From Antitrichia curtipendula (taxonomy: Eukaryota; Streptophyta; Bryopsida; Hypnales; Leucodontaceae), in NCBI GenBank assembly GCA_951230915.1, contig OX579636.1, positions 22,565,567-22,629,566 on the forward strand: a DNA stretch of 64,000 nucleotides, read 5' to 3'. A program made the position numbers and the translations under genes. Below the pieces are notes generated by a model, which saw only the letters and a list, made by a program, of their open reading frames with translations, made no database searches and was not told the DNA's origin. Position 1 is the first letter of the stretch; each line of letters starts with the position of its first letter. Of the stretch, positions 48,550 to 60,008 are shown in pieces.

Positions 48550-48855
48550 TCTGCAAGGCCAAAATAAGGATTTTTGTCAGTTCAAATGTTAATTTCTTGC
48601 AATCCACATGATGGAAATTTATGAATTTTTTTTTCACATCTTTTCAAACCAATGTACTACAAGATCTTATAGTTACATGTGTTCAAAATGGTTTTTTTTC
48701 TAAAATTTGGTGCTTGTACTAGAAATTGCAAGTTTTAGAGTGTTTTTAGTGAAAACATAGTAAAAAAACTTTAGGGTGAAAGCACATTTCATGTCCTAAC
48801 TTGGTTAAACTTCATTAGATTTCTACATTAAAACATATATTTCAAAAATTTGATA

Positions 48856-49157
48856 CATTACATGTATTTCAGCCCTTGTGGAGGGCTGCGAGTTCCCAGA
48901 CTCTGAAACTGTCTGAAACTGCACTACAGCAGCTGCGTGACATGGTAGAGGGACGGCCACGTCATATACATAAAATAAAATAAAATAAAAAATTCATCTT
49001 GTTTTTTCATTTTTTCATTTTTTCATTTTAAGATTTTTTTTTTTTTTTTTTTTTCAAAAAAAGAAACTCTGACAGTGGCTGTTCTTTTACTGCTGGGGGA
49101 ATAGCATCAGGAACAGGCCCGAAATGGCCCTCCAGACTCCTCAAAAAACATCTAATG
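48856..49157. mobile_element. CATTAG-type MITE (family D)
   Basis: CATTACATGTATTT on the left and ACATCTAATG on the right, 302 bp. It shares GAAATGGCCCTCCAGACTCC and a GGCCACGTCAT motif with the other D copies. It contains (AATAA)n and a run of about 20 T at 49030-49052. Confidence 0.7.
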
Positions 49158-49850
49158 TTTTTCACATGTAGTCATATATGTCTAAAATTTAATCTTATTT
49201 TTTCAAAATAAAAAAAACATCAAATTGAATTTATATGATTTAAAAAAAGAAATCCTTGTAAAATCATAACAAATAAAAAAAATACTTAAATAGTTTGAAA
49301 TTCTTAAGAAAAATGAAAATGATTGTGTCAAACATCATAGTGTGATTGATATACTCTTTAAGATTACAACAAGAGAATTTCAATAGAGAAAGTTTAAAAA
49401 AAATACATTTTGAGCTTTCAAAATGCTATTTTCTGTGGTTCCCAATTTAACTCCCCATGTTGACATTGCTTGCATGGGGAGGGGGGTAGTTTCTCCTCTT
49501 GTTCCTAACAAGGATACCCAAGGCTTGTAATTCCCAGTACTTGCTGAGTTGCCTTGGATGTTGTGTCATATTAGTCCAGCTGCAGCCCTTGAAGGCCATA
49601 TGTTTCTAGAAAAAAAGAGAAAAAGAAAATGCAATCTTCAAAGGGAGTGTCTCAACTATTTTGAAGAAAAATGAAAATGGAATAAAATGAAAATGATTGG
49701 AGCTTACATTTTCTTTGTGAAGCTTTAAAACATTTATAATCAAGAACGATGTGAAAATTCACGTTTTGACTTTCAAAATGCACGTGGGCTTGCAATGTCT
49801 TTCCACGGGTTAACCAAGGGTTAAAAAGTCGTCGTCTCTCTCAGTCTCTT
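49158..49850. other. Non-coding spacer
   Basis: A/T-rich, with no element ends or coding potential noticed. Confidence 0.45.
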
Positions 49851-50061
49851 TTGCTAGCCGCCGATTTATCTCGAACACTCACTTGGTTCGAGCGTTCAAA
49901 AGTCGTCGTCTCTTTTGCTGCACGCCCACACTGTTCACTCTACAGTTGCCCCAAAGCACGAGATAACCGCAACCGCCGACCAGTCCTCTCCCATCGCCAT
50001 TGCAGTGTTCTCAGTCACCACCACCAACTGTTCTGGTGCTCCACCAAGTCACCAAGCGCAG

Positions 50062-50418
50062 ATGCGCTTGTACTCTGCATCACAGAATCCCTGCGCTTTC
50101 CTCGTCACGCACGACGACGACGATTCCATTCTTGTAGTTGGAGCAAATGGAAAGCCGAAGATTTCATTGCGTGATGAGTAAGTTACGGCAAAGCCCGCAG
50201 CAGTAGCAAACTCAAGACCTGACTGAAAGCAACAAGATCAAAACTTATTAGATGGCCACCCAATTGAATGATCAACCACTTACATATCTTCTGGTGCAGC
50301 TTACTTATTATTCTCCCCCAATGTATTCATTGACCTCCGGGCCCTGACCACAGATGCAGTGTACGTGCATTGAAGATACTGACAGCGATATTGACGCGTT
50401 TATTACCCCAAGCCCAGG
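50062..50418 (+). CDS. Possible two-exon gene fragment, function unknown
   Basis: Composition becomes GC-richer at about 49850 and a plus-strand frame is open from 49915. The first in-frame ATG is at 50062. The frame runs to a strong donor, GATGA|GTAAGT, after 50177. An acceptor, CCACAG, at 50353 restores an open frame (through RALKILTAILTRLLPQAQ), ending near a second donor-like site after 50418. No domain is recognised and no further exon was found before the methyltransferase gene. It could be a truncated gene, a captured fragment or chance. The start is a guess, since the frame is open further upstream. Confidence 0.2.
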
Positions 50419-50785
50419 GTAAGGAGTTCTTCGGGAGCCGACTGCAGAGTTGCTGATTCCAGATTTGCATGTCGATCCTTATTATGTTCGTTCTTTTGGT
50501 GGGTTGAGTCAGTCAAGGTAGTGTGAGTGTGTCGTTGCAGTGGTGAGCGCTGAAAGTAGAGGAATGTGGAAACAAATCGGGACTTTTGGGGCAGGGTTTT
50601 GATCCATTTTGGTTCACTTTGGTGCTCGCGTTTGAGGTTGATGAGTTGAGTCTGTAGATCGATGAGGTTGGCTGTGGAAGTGACGCCGTACGCCTCTGTG
50701 CCGAAAAATTGAGACGGAGCTGATGCGCTTTTATAGGATCCGTTGAGGCACGGTTTTACGTGTCCGGAGTTTAGGGGCAGTGAGC

Positions 50786-52387
50786 ATGGCGGGGGTGAGC
50801 AGCAGGGCCGCGCCACGCCCGACGAAGCGCATCATCGTGGCGTCTCTGTTGCTACTCACACTGCTCTTCCCGCTCCTGTCCTTCTTCCCTTCTTCGTCGG
50901 AGAAGAAGCCTGCCGCTTCCGATGTCCAGGGAGCAGTAGCAGAAGGACGGTTGGCGCTTGTGACGGAGACGCTCCCGGGGTCTGATTGCAAGCCTGCCGC
51001 GACGGCGAGGGAGGAGGAAGGCAACCGCGTCGTGCAGGCGTTAGAGACCGAGGAGAGGTCGAAAGCATTCGAGAAAATCTTCGCCACCGACTTCTGGGGC
51101 GGAGGCGAGTCGCGATCCGGACCTGGAAGCCGTATTGATTACACGGCGAATGTGCGGATCCTGGTCGCGCACGCGATCAAGGAGTATCACGTCCAGCACA
51201 TCTTGGACGCTCCTTGCGGAGGTACGCCGCGTCTGCCATTGCAGCGTCCTCACCCTCTCCATCGTCTCATGTTGATAGTCACTTGCGCATTTGCATTTCA
51301 CAAGGATCCTTCCAATGGAGGGAAGTTGGCTTTCATCTCAAGGGCGAGGGCGATTTTCAGACTAGTTTAGTTGGGCACAATGTTCAACTTCCGGTGTTCG
51401 ATTTCCAGTGGGTGGGTGGGTTCCCGATCCTACATTCTTACCGATGGGAGATTCATCTTCATCTTGCTGTCTACAGCCAAGACTCATCTGCCACTTAAAA
51501 TCAAAAACTAGGGTTTAATTTCAAACTCCCCATCAACTCTTGCCCTCTCATTCCGATTCTGCAACTCCTCCACGTTGAACATGATTTCTTGAACATTCCG
51601 ATCCTGCAAACACGTACTCACCCCTCCTCCTCTCCTCTGAAACCCAAACTATCAATGCAACGCTGAGCAAAGACACGTAATCCTAATTCCTGATGTCCTG
51701 GACTTGCGCAGATGAGAACATGATTTCCCTCCCCCTCTCCTCTGAACCCCGCAACTTCTGTCCGTGCACCCCCTTGCACCCCTAATCCTAACTGTCTGTT
51801 GCCCTTTGCCTTTTGCAGACGTGAACTGGCAGCCTTTGATCGAGGGCTTCAACTCCACCCGCTACACCGGCTACGACATCGTCCCAGACATCATCACCAA
51901 GAACCGCGCTCGCTTCCAGTCCCTCCCCGACGTGGACTTCGCTCGCCTGGACTTCGTCAACACCCCTGTCCCCATCTCCCCCGACCTCATCATCTGCCGG
52001 GACGGCATCCAGCACAACACCCTCAAGGACGGCGTGCGCGGCTTCCTCAACCTTGAAGCCTCCGGCGCTCGCTACTTGGTGACCAACTGGCATACGGAGA
52101 CCGGCAGAGGGGTGGTCCCCGACAACGCTGTGAACGTGAACGTGCCTTTCGGAGGGGCGTACCCTATCAACGTCTTCACGCATCCGTTCAATTTCTCCAT
52201 GCCGGAGTTTTTCATCAGCGAGGGCGTGGGAGGGTTGAATGGCGATGGGAAGCTGGTGGGCGTGTGGAAGCTCCCGGCTCTGTGGAAAGGGGAAGGGAGG
52301 AGGTTTGTGGTGCCGGCGGGGTTGATGCCCAGGGCCAGGGGAGCGGTCGTGTCGAAGGTCGACGTGCAGAATGCGAACTCGTTGTGA
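50786..52387 (+). CDS. Membrane-anchored class I SAM-dependent methyltransferase-like protein
   Basis: Two exons, 50786-51221 and 51819-52387, joined by a GT-AG intron that restores the glycine-rich motif across the junction (DAPCG|D). The product is about 334 residues. Residues about 16-34 (IIVASLLLLTLLFPLLSFF) form a single hydrophobic segment after a basic N-terminus, suggesting a type II membrane anchor. Motif I is HILDAPCGD (138-146), the adenosine-binding acidic residue is in YTGYDIVPD (161-169), and CRDGIQHN (205-212) matches motif IV. This resembles a bacterial-type methyltransferase family with DxPCGD...CRD.L.H spacing. The substrate is unknown. It is very GC-rich compared with the flanks. 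The ATG at 50786 is used. TTTTATAGG at about 50729 is a weak TATA candidate. Confidence 0.85.
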
Positions 52388-52440
52388 CGCGGTGAGTTTG
52401 GGTTGTGAAAGTGGTGGTGGGGAATGAAGAGGGTTTTTAA

Positions 52441-52568
52441 AGCACCAAGGAAATGTGAATTGAATAATGTACCCAAAATGTTATTGAAGAATTTGAATTT
52501 CAAACACTCGTTGGCAAATGAAACAGGTTCTAATGCACCAAGAAAATGTGTGATTTGAATAATGTACC
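52441..52568. repeat. Short tandem duplication in the methyltransferase 3' region
   Basis: GCACCAAGGAAATGTGA...GAATAATGTACC at 52441-52472 recurs with small changes at 52533-52568. Both contain AATAATG, a weak polyadenylation-like hexamer context. Confidence 0.7.
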
Positions 52569-52569
52569 T

Positions 52570-54249
52570 AATAGTTATGATGGCTCAAATTTTTATTGAT
52601 AGATGTTTTGAAATTACTTATGTGTTGGTCAAAGGGATGTACTGTACAGTGGTAGAACATTTGATCATGAGATTCTACCCCTCGCAATTTGGGGGATCCT
52701 CGGATCAACTGAATGACAACTCAACTTTGGCGTTTTGAGCATTCATACTATTGACCTCACTAGGACCTCACCAATTGCTGTAAAGTTCGACCACTGTTGT
52801 TGAGTTCAGCACTAGTACGGCATTGGCATCAATGCTCCTTGTGATTGGTTTTCTTTCTTTCATTCTTCTAGATTTTCTGTCAATATGGACTTGTTTTGTA
52901 AGACTTAGTTGATTTGCATCGATGTTGTCCCTGGAGATGACCTAATGGGTTTGATTTGCTATCATTTGTGATTTACAGTTCGTTGCAGCAGCTTCGGAAA
53001 GGTCAGAAGATTCATGCTCAAGGTTAGTATGCTCAAGGCGTACTTTGATTCGGATTGATGTTGTAGAAATGCGAGAGCCTCAACTGGTTTTAGCTTGTAG
53101 AAGCAATTGCAACTCAGCGAGATTGTTGTTACCAGAATTTTTTATTAAAATTTTTCATTTCATTGTGGAGCACAAGAATTTAGCACTAGCTTGTGTGTCT
53201 CGGCTCTTGAGGCAACTCCATGAGCTTCCAATGGAGGTCATTGTGTATTATATTGAAGCAAAAGCAGGATGTACACCCAGATCTTGTTAACTTTGTGTTT
53301 GAATTAATTTTGGTGTTTCTTTGGGCACAAGGAATATGCTTATTCATTTGGTCAATGGATAATAGCATGGTTGATTACCATAGTGATACACCTGTTGTTT
53401 CAAGGTTGACATCATAGCGTAGTTGCTTAAAATGTTTGTGATTGTATGGTAGTGTTTTGATAACATTCAAGAATCTCTTTAGGTGCTTGCTTTTTTGACA
53501 TCAACCTCGGGAAGAAGGTGGTATGCAATTCTTTCACATTTGCCAAGTTTGTTATTATCACATTTTGATTTTGTAACTTCTGATTTTCAACAATGATTGG
53601 GAATGTCCTAAAGTTTGGAACAAGAACTAATGATGCAGTTGATTGGAGAAGGTGATGTTGAAGAGGTGTGGTCAAAATTAGGTGTACTTAGGCTTGGAAA
53701 AAATAATATCAAAGGTCATTGGCTCAAATAGCCTCCTTGTCCAATGAAGAGTTCAAACCTAGGGTTTGTCCACTTTTTCTAGGTCACCAGCTAGTGTAGT
53801 TATGAACGGACAAAATGGAGAAGTTTTGGGGCTTGCTTGGGGGACTCCAAACTTCTCCTAGTAGGTTTGAAGCCGTATTTGATGAACTATATTGTACACA
53901 CAATGGTTTGATGAAGTAGAAGTATTTTGGGAGGATGAAAGATTGGTGAATATTGTTGTTTATGCTTTCTCTAGTTGCTCATTTGAACCAAGCCTTATCT
54001 TGCTACATATACATATGTTGATGTCAAGCACAATTGTCACAAGTAGGTGTTTTATGGAAATCAATGAAAGTAAAGTGCTCTATGAAGAAACCAATGGGAG
54101 TCAATGGAAGTTGAAGCATTTTGTATTTTAAGGATGTTTGTTCCTTTCATGTTTGTTCTGTGTGATGTGTAGGTATCTTATGATACTTTGTAATTCTATT
54201 AAACAACTTGGATTGGGTTTCTCTTGTAGTCACAAATAATCTCATTCAA
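52570..54249. other. Non-coding spacer
   Basis: Short frames at 53045-54131 show no recognisable domain. GC content is intermediate up to about 53.4 kb and then falls. A decayed gene copy is possible but not supported. Confidence 0.4.
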
Positions 54250-54874
54250 CCCCTAAATGCCCAAAGCCTTTTTTGAGCTTCTAAAAATTTGTTCTAAATC
54301 GAACAAAAAGTCAACATTTTGATAAGTTATATCAATTTTTTTTGAATTGTTACCATACAAATTCAAAGAAAGAAAAAAAAAAAAAAAAAACTTCACTTAT
54401 GGATTGAAAGATTGCAATGTTTAATCATAAGGGTGTTAAAATTGCAAAAGTGATTTGAACTTTTTCGATCCTCTTTTTATATGTCAAATTTAAAAGTTGG
54501 TCACCAGAAAAATATGAGGATAAAGGTTCTAACTTGTATAACCCCAATCAATTTATGGCTTCTCAAAATCTAGTCTAGAAATTTTTTTTAATCAATTTCT
54601 AATGTGATAATTTCTCCAAGATCTAATGTATTTGAGGCTCATTTCTAAGAGCTCTCAACAGAAAGTCAAGATTACAATGGACACCCTTGCACAAAATCTT
54701 GAATAAAAAAATCATAATCAATCATTTTCAAAATCAGATTTTTGGTGCTAAAACTAGACTTCGCAAATAGAATTTTTCAAAAACATAAATTACTAAAAAT
54801 AGCAATTTGGTTAGGTTTTATTTAACTTCAAAATATTGTTGACACCCAAATTTGGTGCCTTGGGCACTTAGGGG
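54250..54874 (-). mobile_element. TTAA-type element, subfamily B
   Basis: 625 bp in reverse orientation relative to 28963-29580: CCCCTAAATGCCCAAAGCC...GGGCACTTAGGGG, flanked by TCAA (54246-54249) and TTAA (54875-54878). Includes a run of about 22 A near 54366-54390. Confidence 0.88.
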
Positions 54875-54878
54875 TTAA

Positions 54879-56599
54879 AGTATTTTGGTTACCTGGTCAT
54901 TTGGCCAACGATAAGTGTTTCTTTTGAATTTTTCCATCTTATTTCTCTTTTGAGTTCTTTTTAATTTTATAAATTTGACAACTAAATTATTTTGGAGTTT
55001 AATTCCTACTTTTAGATTATTTTAATTTAAATTGTGTTGGCAATTGAAAAAAATTCTATATTTTCTTTGCTAGTAAATTTTTAACACATTTTTATATATA
55101 TACACAAAATAGATTCTAGACTTTTATTTTCAAATTTGGTACATACTAGAAATGAATGTTTGGAGCTAGTATCCATCGGGTTATCAAATTACAAAATAAA
55201 AAGGTCACAATAGTGATTCTTTCAGAAACTATCTGGATTTGCATAATGTGTTGGACAATATTGGGGTCAAAAGTAGGATGATGAAATTAGATAGCAAATA
55301 AAAATGTGTTAGTCTACCTTAGTCCCATGTTTTGCATTGCATTTGAAACCCCTATCAAGCTCCATAATTTGAAGTAATTCACTACAATGCTTTACCTTAT
55401 TAGTATATATCACACAAATTTATCAAAAGTTACTATTTTAAATTAAGGCAGGCTGAATTTTTTTCTGCATTATGCCAATTTTCCAAGGTTTTTTAGTAGC
55501 TCTAGTTTTTGCAGGTGCTAGTAATCATGCTAGCATGGATCAATACAATATAGTGGGCTACAATCCATTTACGAATTTTGGGATCCTGCTAGTATTAAGA
55601 GAACTCTGGGAGGCCCGTGTGCCCTAAAAAATGAACGGAATTTCAAATTTCGAATCGCATTGGAATCACGTTGAAGTCTGCTTTATCATCATTACAAACA
55701 TACATATTTAATTGAAAATCATATAAAGAGTTTGATGTTTTCTCTACACTATGTACTATCTAGTGTTGCCAACATTTGTGAAAATTACAACTTGTATTGA
55801 ATGGTACATGTACAAAATGAACCTTTACATTGCTTCTAAAATACTTATTTCCATACCACTTGAATTGCTTGTATGATTTCTTGCTTGTTCTTCACCCAAA
55901 TGCAAAAAATCTTTGACTATCCTCCAAAGGTTCTCTATGAAATGATAAATAGTGTATAAAAGGAATCCAAATTGTTGTATAATTTAAGAAAATTGTTTTC
56001 CCTTGTTATGAAGTTGAAGTGCACTTCATTGCAATTCCAATGCAATTTGCGGTTTCAAAATCGGTTCATTTTTTAGCACACTAGAGCTTTCTAAAGTTGC
56101 TGAACTTTCTAGTGAAAACTGAATGAAAAATTCGTAAATGAACTGTACACCACTGTACAGTACAACAATGTTGCCATCATAAGATATTATTGCAAAACGT
56201 AAGCTTGAACAGTGCATTGAACTAATTTTTGTACATTTATTTACTCAAACAATATTGAATACAACAGGACTGATTACTGTTATGTCCTTGGCATCCTTGG
56301 CGTTATGAAGAGCAATGTCACAAACAATCGAGGACTAAGCTTAATCTAAGGTTGGGTAGAAAACAACCCATTTCTCATGGAGACGTAGCCTCCCCAAACT
56401 TCTCAAGTTAGCGCTTCCAAACAAACAAGTGAAATCCAACTCATCCAACATTCGAGAACAAATGGAAGATGTACCCTCCTCAAAGTCCTCCAATCTACAC
56501 TCTCCACGAACTAGCTCAAACTCAATTCCTTGAACATTAAAGACAAAGAATGAGAACAAAATTTGCAAAGAAAACACACAAGAGCTTGTCACCTAGTCC
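54879..56599. other. Non-coding A/T-rich region
   Basis: No gene or bounded element recognised. Minus-strand frames at 56026-56592 are open but lack domain signatures. They could include remote 3' sequence of the LURP-one-related gene. Confidence 0.4.
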
Positions 56600-56739
56600 T
56601 CCATAATTTTGCTCCACGAGAAGAGGGATAAAATGCAAGGGAATGGGATTGAAGTTTCGGATTCGACACGTTCACTGAAATCTACGACTCTCCCTACACT
56701 GGTCTCAAATAGAAAGATACAAGATCTGCACAAGTACCG

Positions 56740-57199
56740 AAACTCACATAGAATGATGCAAGATATGAACCAATACTATGAAATCAAGGCTCTTACGGCA
56801 CCAAGTCTTCCTAATGATCTCCAACAGAATGATGCAAGATGTAGCAGCAAGGAATGTGGAGGGGGTTGTAGGTGTGGACACAAAACAGGTCTTCTTCCTC
56901 CCCAAGAGTCCTTTCTTCCTGAATTTCCGAAATCCCCATCTTCAGCTCCCCCCGCACTCCTTGAGTGGTAAAAACTCCTCATCAAGGACTGGAGAATGAC
57001 GTCAGATGTGAACCAGGACTACGGCTCTCTCTAATGATCTCAAACAGAACGATGAAAGGACATGCACATCCTTGCTCCACAATTTGCAGGTTTGTAACCA
57101 AATTGGACACAAACGCGCAAGTCTTCATTCTCCCAAGAATCCATTCATCCTGAAAGCAACCCTGAAATCACCATCTTCCTGAATGCTCCCCACAATCCT
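56740..57199 (-). repeat. Degenerate tandem copies of the 3' end of the LURP-one-related gene
   Basis: The end of the coding region (57197-57241, encoding QSLMREFYH and stop) has a second copy about 238 bp further on (56959-57003). That copy reads QSLMRSFYH without the stop. The phrase ATCTCAAACAGAACGATG at 57036 likewise recurs as ATCTCCAACAGAATGATG at 56817. The gene end plus downstream sequence was therefore tandemly duplicated and has decayed. Confidence 0.75.
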
Positions 57200-58979
57200 T
57201 TAGTGGTAGAACTCCCTCATCAAGGACTGGAAAATGTTGAGAGTGCGAATGGCTTGATCCGTGTACTGCCCTGCCTCTCCAGCCACTCCCCCCAACCCCG
57301 ACACATCCAACACATAGTCCTGCGCCGCGTTCTGTGCAGGACTGAGCACGAAGTTACTCACGGCGTCTTTGAGAAAATGCTCCCCGACTTGCTTGAGCCC
57401 AATCACAATGGACAGAATCGCCGTCCAGTCCACTCCCGGAGCCACATCAATGACAAGCTCCGAGCCGGCCCCGAAAGCCGCGTTCATGATGAGAGTCTTC
57501 ATCGACTTCTCCACGTTGGCCACGCGCTCCTCCTTCTCGTTCACGATCTGCATGGTGCGACCCGCCAGGTCCACCAGGATGGCGTACACGTCCGTGTCTT
57601 CGTCGTCCCCGCGGCACACCACGAGGTTGTGGCGAACGGACATGGACTTCAGACGGGATTGCTTGGCGATGTTGAAGAACGACTTCTCGCCGCGGGGGTC
57701 CATCACGTACTGCCGCCCGTGCACAGAGAAGGTCTTGGGCTTCACCTGCAGGCAAGGAAAGTGGAGGTTCCGGTCCATCATACCTCCCAAACTGGACTTT
57801 CTGTTAGAGAAAGAGCACACATAATCGAGACCAAGAGCAGCTGAGCCACTCTATTGGCAAGTGAGAGAGGATTCTAATGCACTTTAGCATGCATCATTCG
57901 AACAACGTATGATCACATCTTCTGCATTCAGAAAAATTGGAGCTTCTGATCCATCCATAACTTTCAAAGTGGACTTTCTGTAAGATAAGTGCACCCATAC
58001 TCGCCACTGAGAGTAGCTGTACGTACTTACTCTATCGGCAATGAAAGAAGAGGATTCCAATGCACTTTAGCATGCATCGTTCAGACACCAATTGATTTAC
58101 GAATTACTGTAATCCACTAGTCTGTCTTAGGCTCTCATCTGCTGCATTCCAGGAAAGTGGAGTTTCTAATCCATCGTAGCTTCCAAACTGGACTTATGAT
58201 TAGGTAAGTGCACCCATAATTAACACTAATAGAAGCTTAGCATACTTACTACATTGACAAGTGAAAGAGGATTCCAATGCATACATTACTTGGACACCGT
58301 ATAAGTAAGTTCTGAAATTTCAAAGTATCGTCTGTAGGTGTACCAATAATCCACACTAAACTCTCATAAAACTCTCATGTTTTGATTGTGTGCATTTTGT
58401 GTCATAGATGTCTAGGTTTTAGTCACATTTTGGTCCAAATGTAGGTGTCGCATTTTGGCAGTGATGACTGTGGGTGCACATACCTTAATCGTTTGAGTTT
58501 GGTAGCATGGCAACATTACTGGCGTTGAAGCTGATAGCTTCCAAAATGGACTTTCTAATACTCATTTGGGTTGAAGCAAGTTTGGGAGTCAAGCAAACAA
58601 TACTGACCTTGAAGCTGGGCATGCCGTGGTACCCCGAGACATGGCAGATGGACTCCCACTCGCCAAGAATGTGCGAGCGGTTCCAGTAGTCGTTCTGGTG
58701 GGAGAGTCCCAAGGGGTCCAACTGGTCGTAGGGATTCTTCCCAAAGTGATGCGACACGCAAACCAGCTGACCCGTTTGGGCGTTGAAGATGCGGTTGTCG
58801 TCTGCAGACAGGTGCGCTTTCTTGAAGACGAAGCGCCCTGGGGCTTGTAAGAATTGACCCCCGAGCGAGATGCCGCTGCGTGGCTCTTGTGGCACCAACG
58901 TTGTCAAGGGTGGACCCACGGCGAGCTCAACCAGGAAATTCGGGTCGTTGATCCTGTCCACTTCGGTGCGCCTCGCCAT
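57200..58979 (-). CDS. LURP-one-related / Tubby-C-like domain protein
   Basis: Two exons on the minus strand, 58979-58608 (124 codons) and 57745-57200 (181 codons plus stop), joined in phase 0 by a GTCAGT donor and a CTGCAG acceptor. The product is 305 residues. Exon 1 has a strand-rich part with DDNRIFNAQTGQLVCVSHH. Exon 2 has RQYVMDPRGEKSFFNI, RHNLVVCRG and, near the C-terminus, ELVIDVAPGVDWTAILSIVI (about 220-239), which matches the final strand and buried central helix of the LURP-one-related (DUF567) fold. Plant members are about 200 residues, so this one is long. Arabidopsis LURP1 acts in defence, but most relatives are uncharacterised, and phospholipid or membrane binding is inferred from the Tubby-like fold only. 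The long intron contains tandem repeats. Confidence 0.85.
57751..58300. repeat. Three tandem units in the intron of the LURP-one-related gene
   Basis: Units at about 57751-57920, 57934-58092 and 58144-58300 share a core (GGACTTTCTGTTAGA-type, AAGTGCACCCATA, GAGGATTCCAATGCA). A further fragment is near 58527-58560. Unit spacing is about 180-210 bp. The first unit abuts the splice acceptor, so the acceptor-proximal intron sequence has been amplified. Confidence 0.8.
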
Positions 58980-59912
58980 GGCTGCAACCCTAAGAAACTC
59001 GTTGCCAAAATACTATCACCAAGATGTTCCAGCACTTTGATTCATACAATCAACCCACCCTCGCCATTGCAAAGCCACTGACATCTCGGAGTGAGCTTCG
59101 TTACAGTCCAGTTTCGAAGAACTCAGATGCAGTCAAATTTTATATCACCAGAATCAGTAAAGAAAATTTTACAAAGAGAGAATCCCACATGACCCGCTCA
59201 AAAAGACTACCACATCAAGAACCCCATTTTAAGCGTGTTGATCTTTTCGGGGTTAAACTTGACCTCCAACAGAATTTTAGGGCTGTGTCCGAGGACCAGA
59301 ATAGTAGATACTTCACATTCAATTAATCTTCACCGCAAAAACTAGCTTCCAGACTGAAAGTGACCAAAATACCACGTGAACCACACAACTCCGGGAAAAA
59401 GCCTGAACTTTCAGTAACTCGTTGAGTTCCTAACCCCGAACACACTTTCCACATGCGATCCAACCGAAGTTACTAATTCTCACCTCAATTAAATTCGCCA
59501 GATGGTGAAGGCAATGCGTCCAACCTCGTCGCACGGTTCTCAAATAAATTTCCCAGGCTCTGTCAATACTTCCTCCAAAGCAGAATCCAAATAACCTCAA
59601 CTCTCCAGCGTGTAATCCTGCATCAAATGGAACACCACCTCCACTAAACCCATACGATGATTTCTCTCAGTCTGCAACACGTGATACTTCACAATTCGTG
59701 CTATATGAATGAAACCCACAAGGAGACGAGACCAGAGATCGTGCACAATAATGCGACGGAGGTGTGCAGTTTGAACCCGCAGCTAGCAGGGATGTACAAA
59801 ATAAGGTTGTGCGTGTGCTATAGCTCGAGAATTAAAAAGCATCGGGTGAGAGAGACAGAGACAACACGGAAGCTGACGTAGAGTTGGAAAGTCCGCATTG
59901 ATGGGGCAGGAA

Positions 59913-59921
59913 GTTTTTATA
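59913..59921 (-). promoter_or_regulatory. TATA box of the LURP-one-related gene
   Basis: On the minus strand TATAAAAAC, preceded by CTAC and followed by CTTCCTGCCCC. A start about 30 bp downstream would give an untranslated leader of about 900 bp before the ATG at 58979, perhaps with an intron. The tract (AGGC)n at about 59984-60003 lies just upstream. Confidence 0.5.
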
Positions 59922-60008
59922 GTAGATTGCAATTCAGTGAGTGGTTGCTGATGAACTGAAGGTCGGTGGAAGCCCCAAAGGCGCTGCAGGCAGGCAGGCA
60001 GGCAGTGC

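Larger units (their letters stand above)
46738..48776 (-). mobile_element. TTAA-type element, subfamily A, interrupted by a CACTA MITE
   Basis: Reverse orientation. One end is TCCCCAAAGCCCTAAAC after TTAA (46734-46737). The other is ACTTTAGGG before TGAA (48777-48780). The outer parts (46738-47396 and 48550-48776) match subfamily A. The CACTA MITE at 47397-48549 is inserted in it and itself contains another A copy. Confidence 0.8.

Noticed and set aside
46727..48780. LTR retrotransposon suggested by similar sequence at both ends of a 2-kb segment
   Set aside because: The similar parts are two halves of one inverted subfamily-A element split by nested DNA transposons; there are no direct LTRs, TG...CA ends or pol motifs.
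57203..57844. 213-codon plus-strand frame
   Set aside because: It is the antisense shadow of exon 2 of the LURP-one-related gene, whose minus-strand frame carries the conserved motifs.
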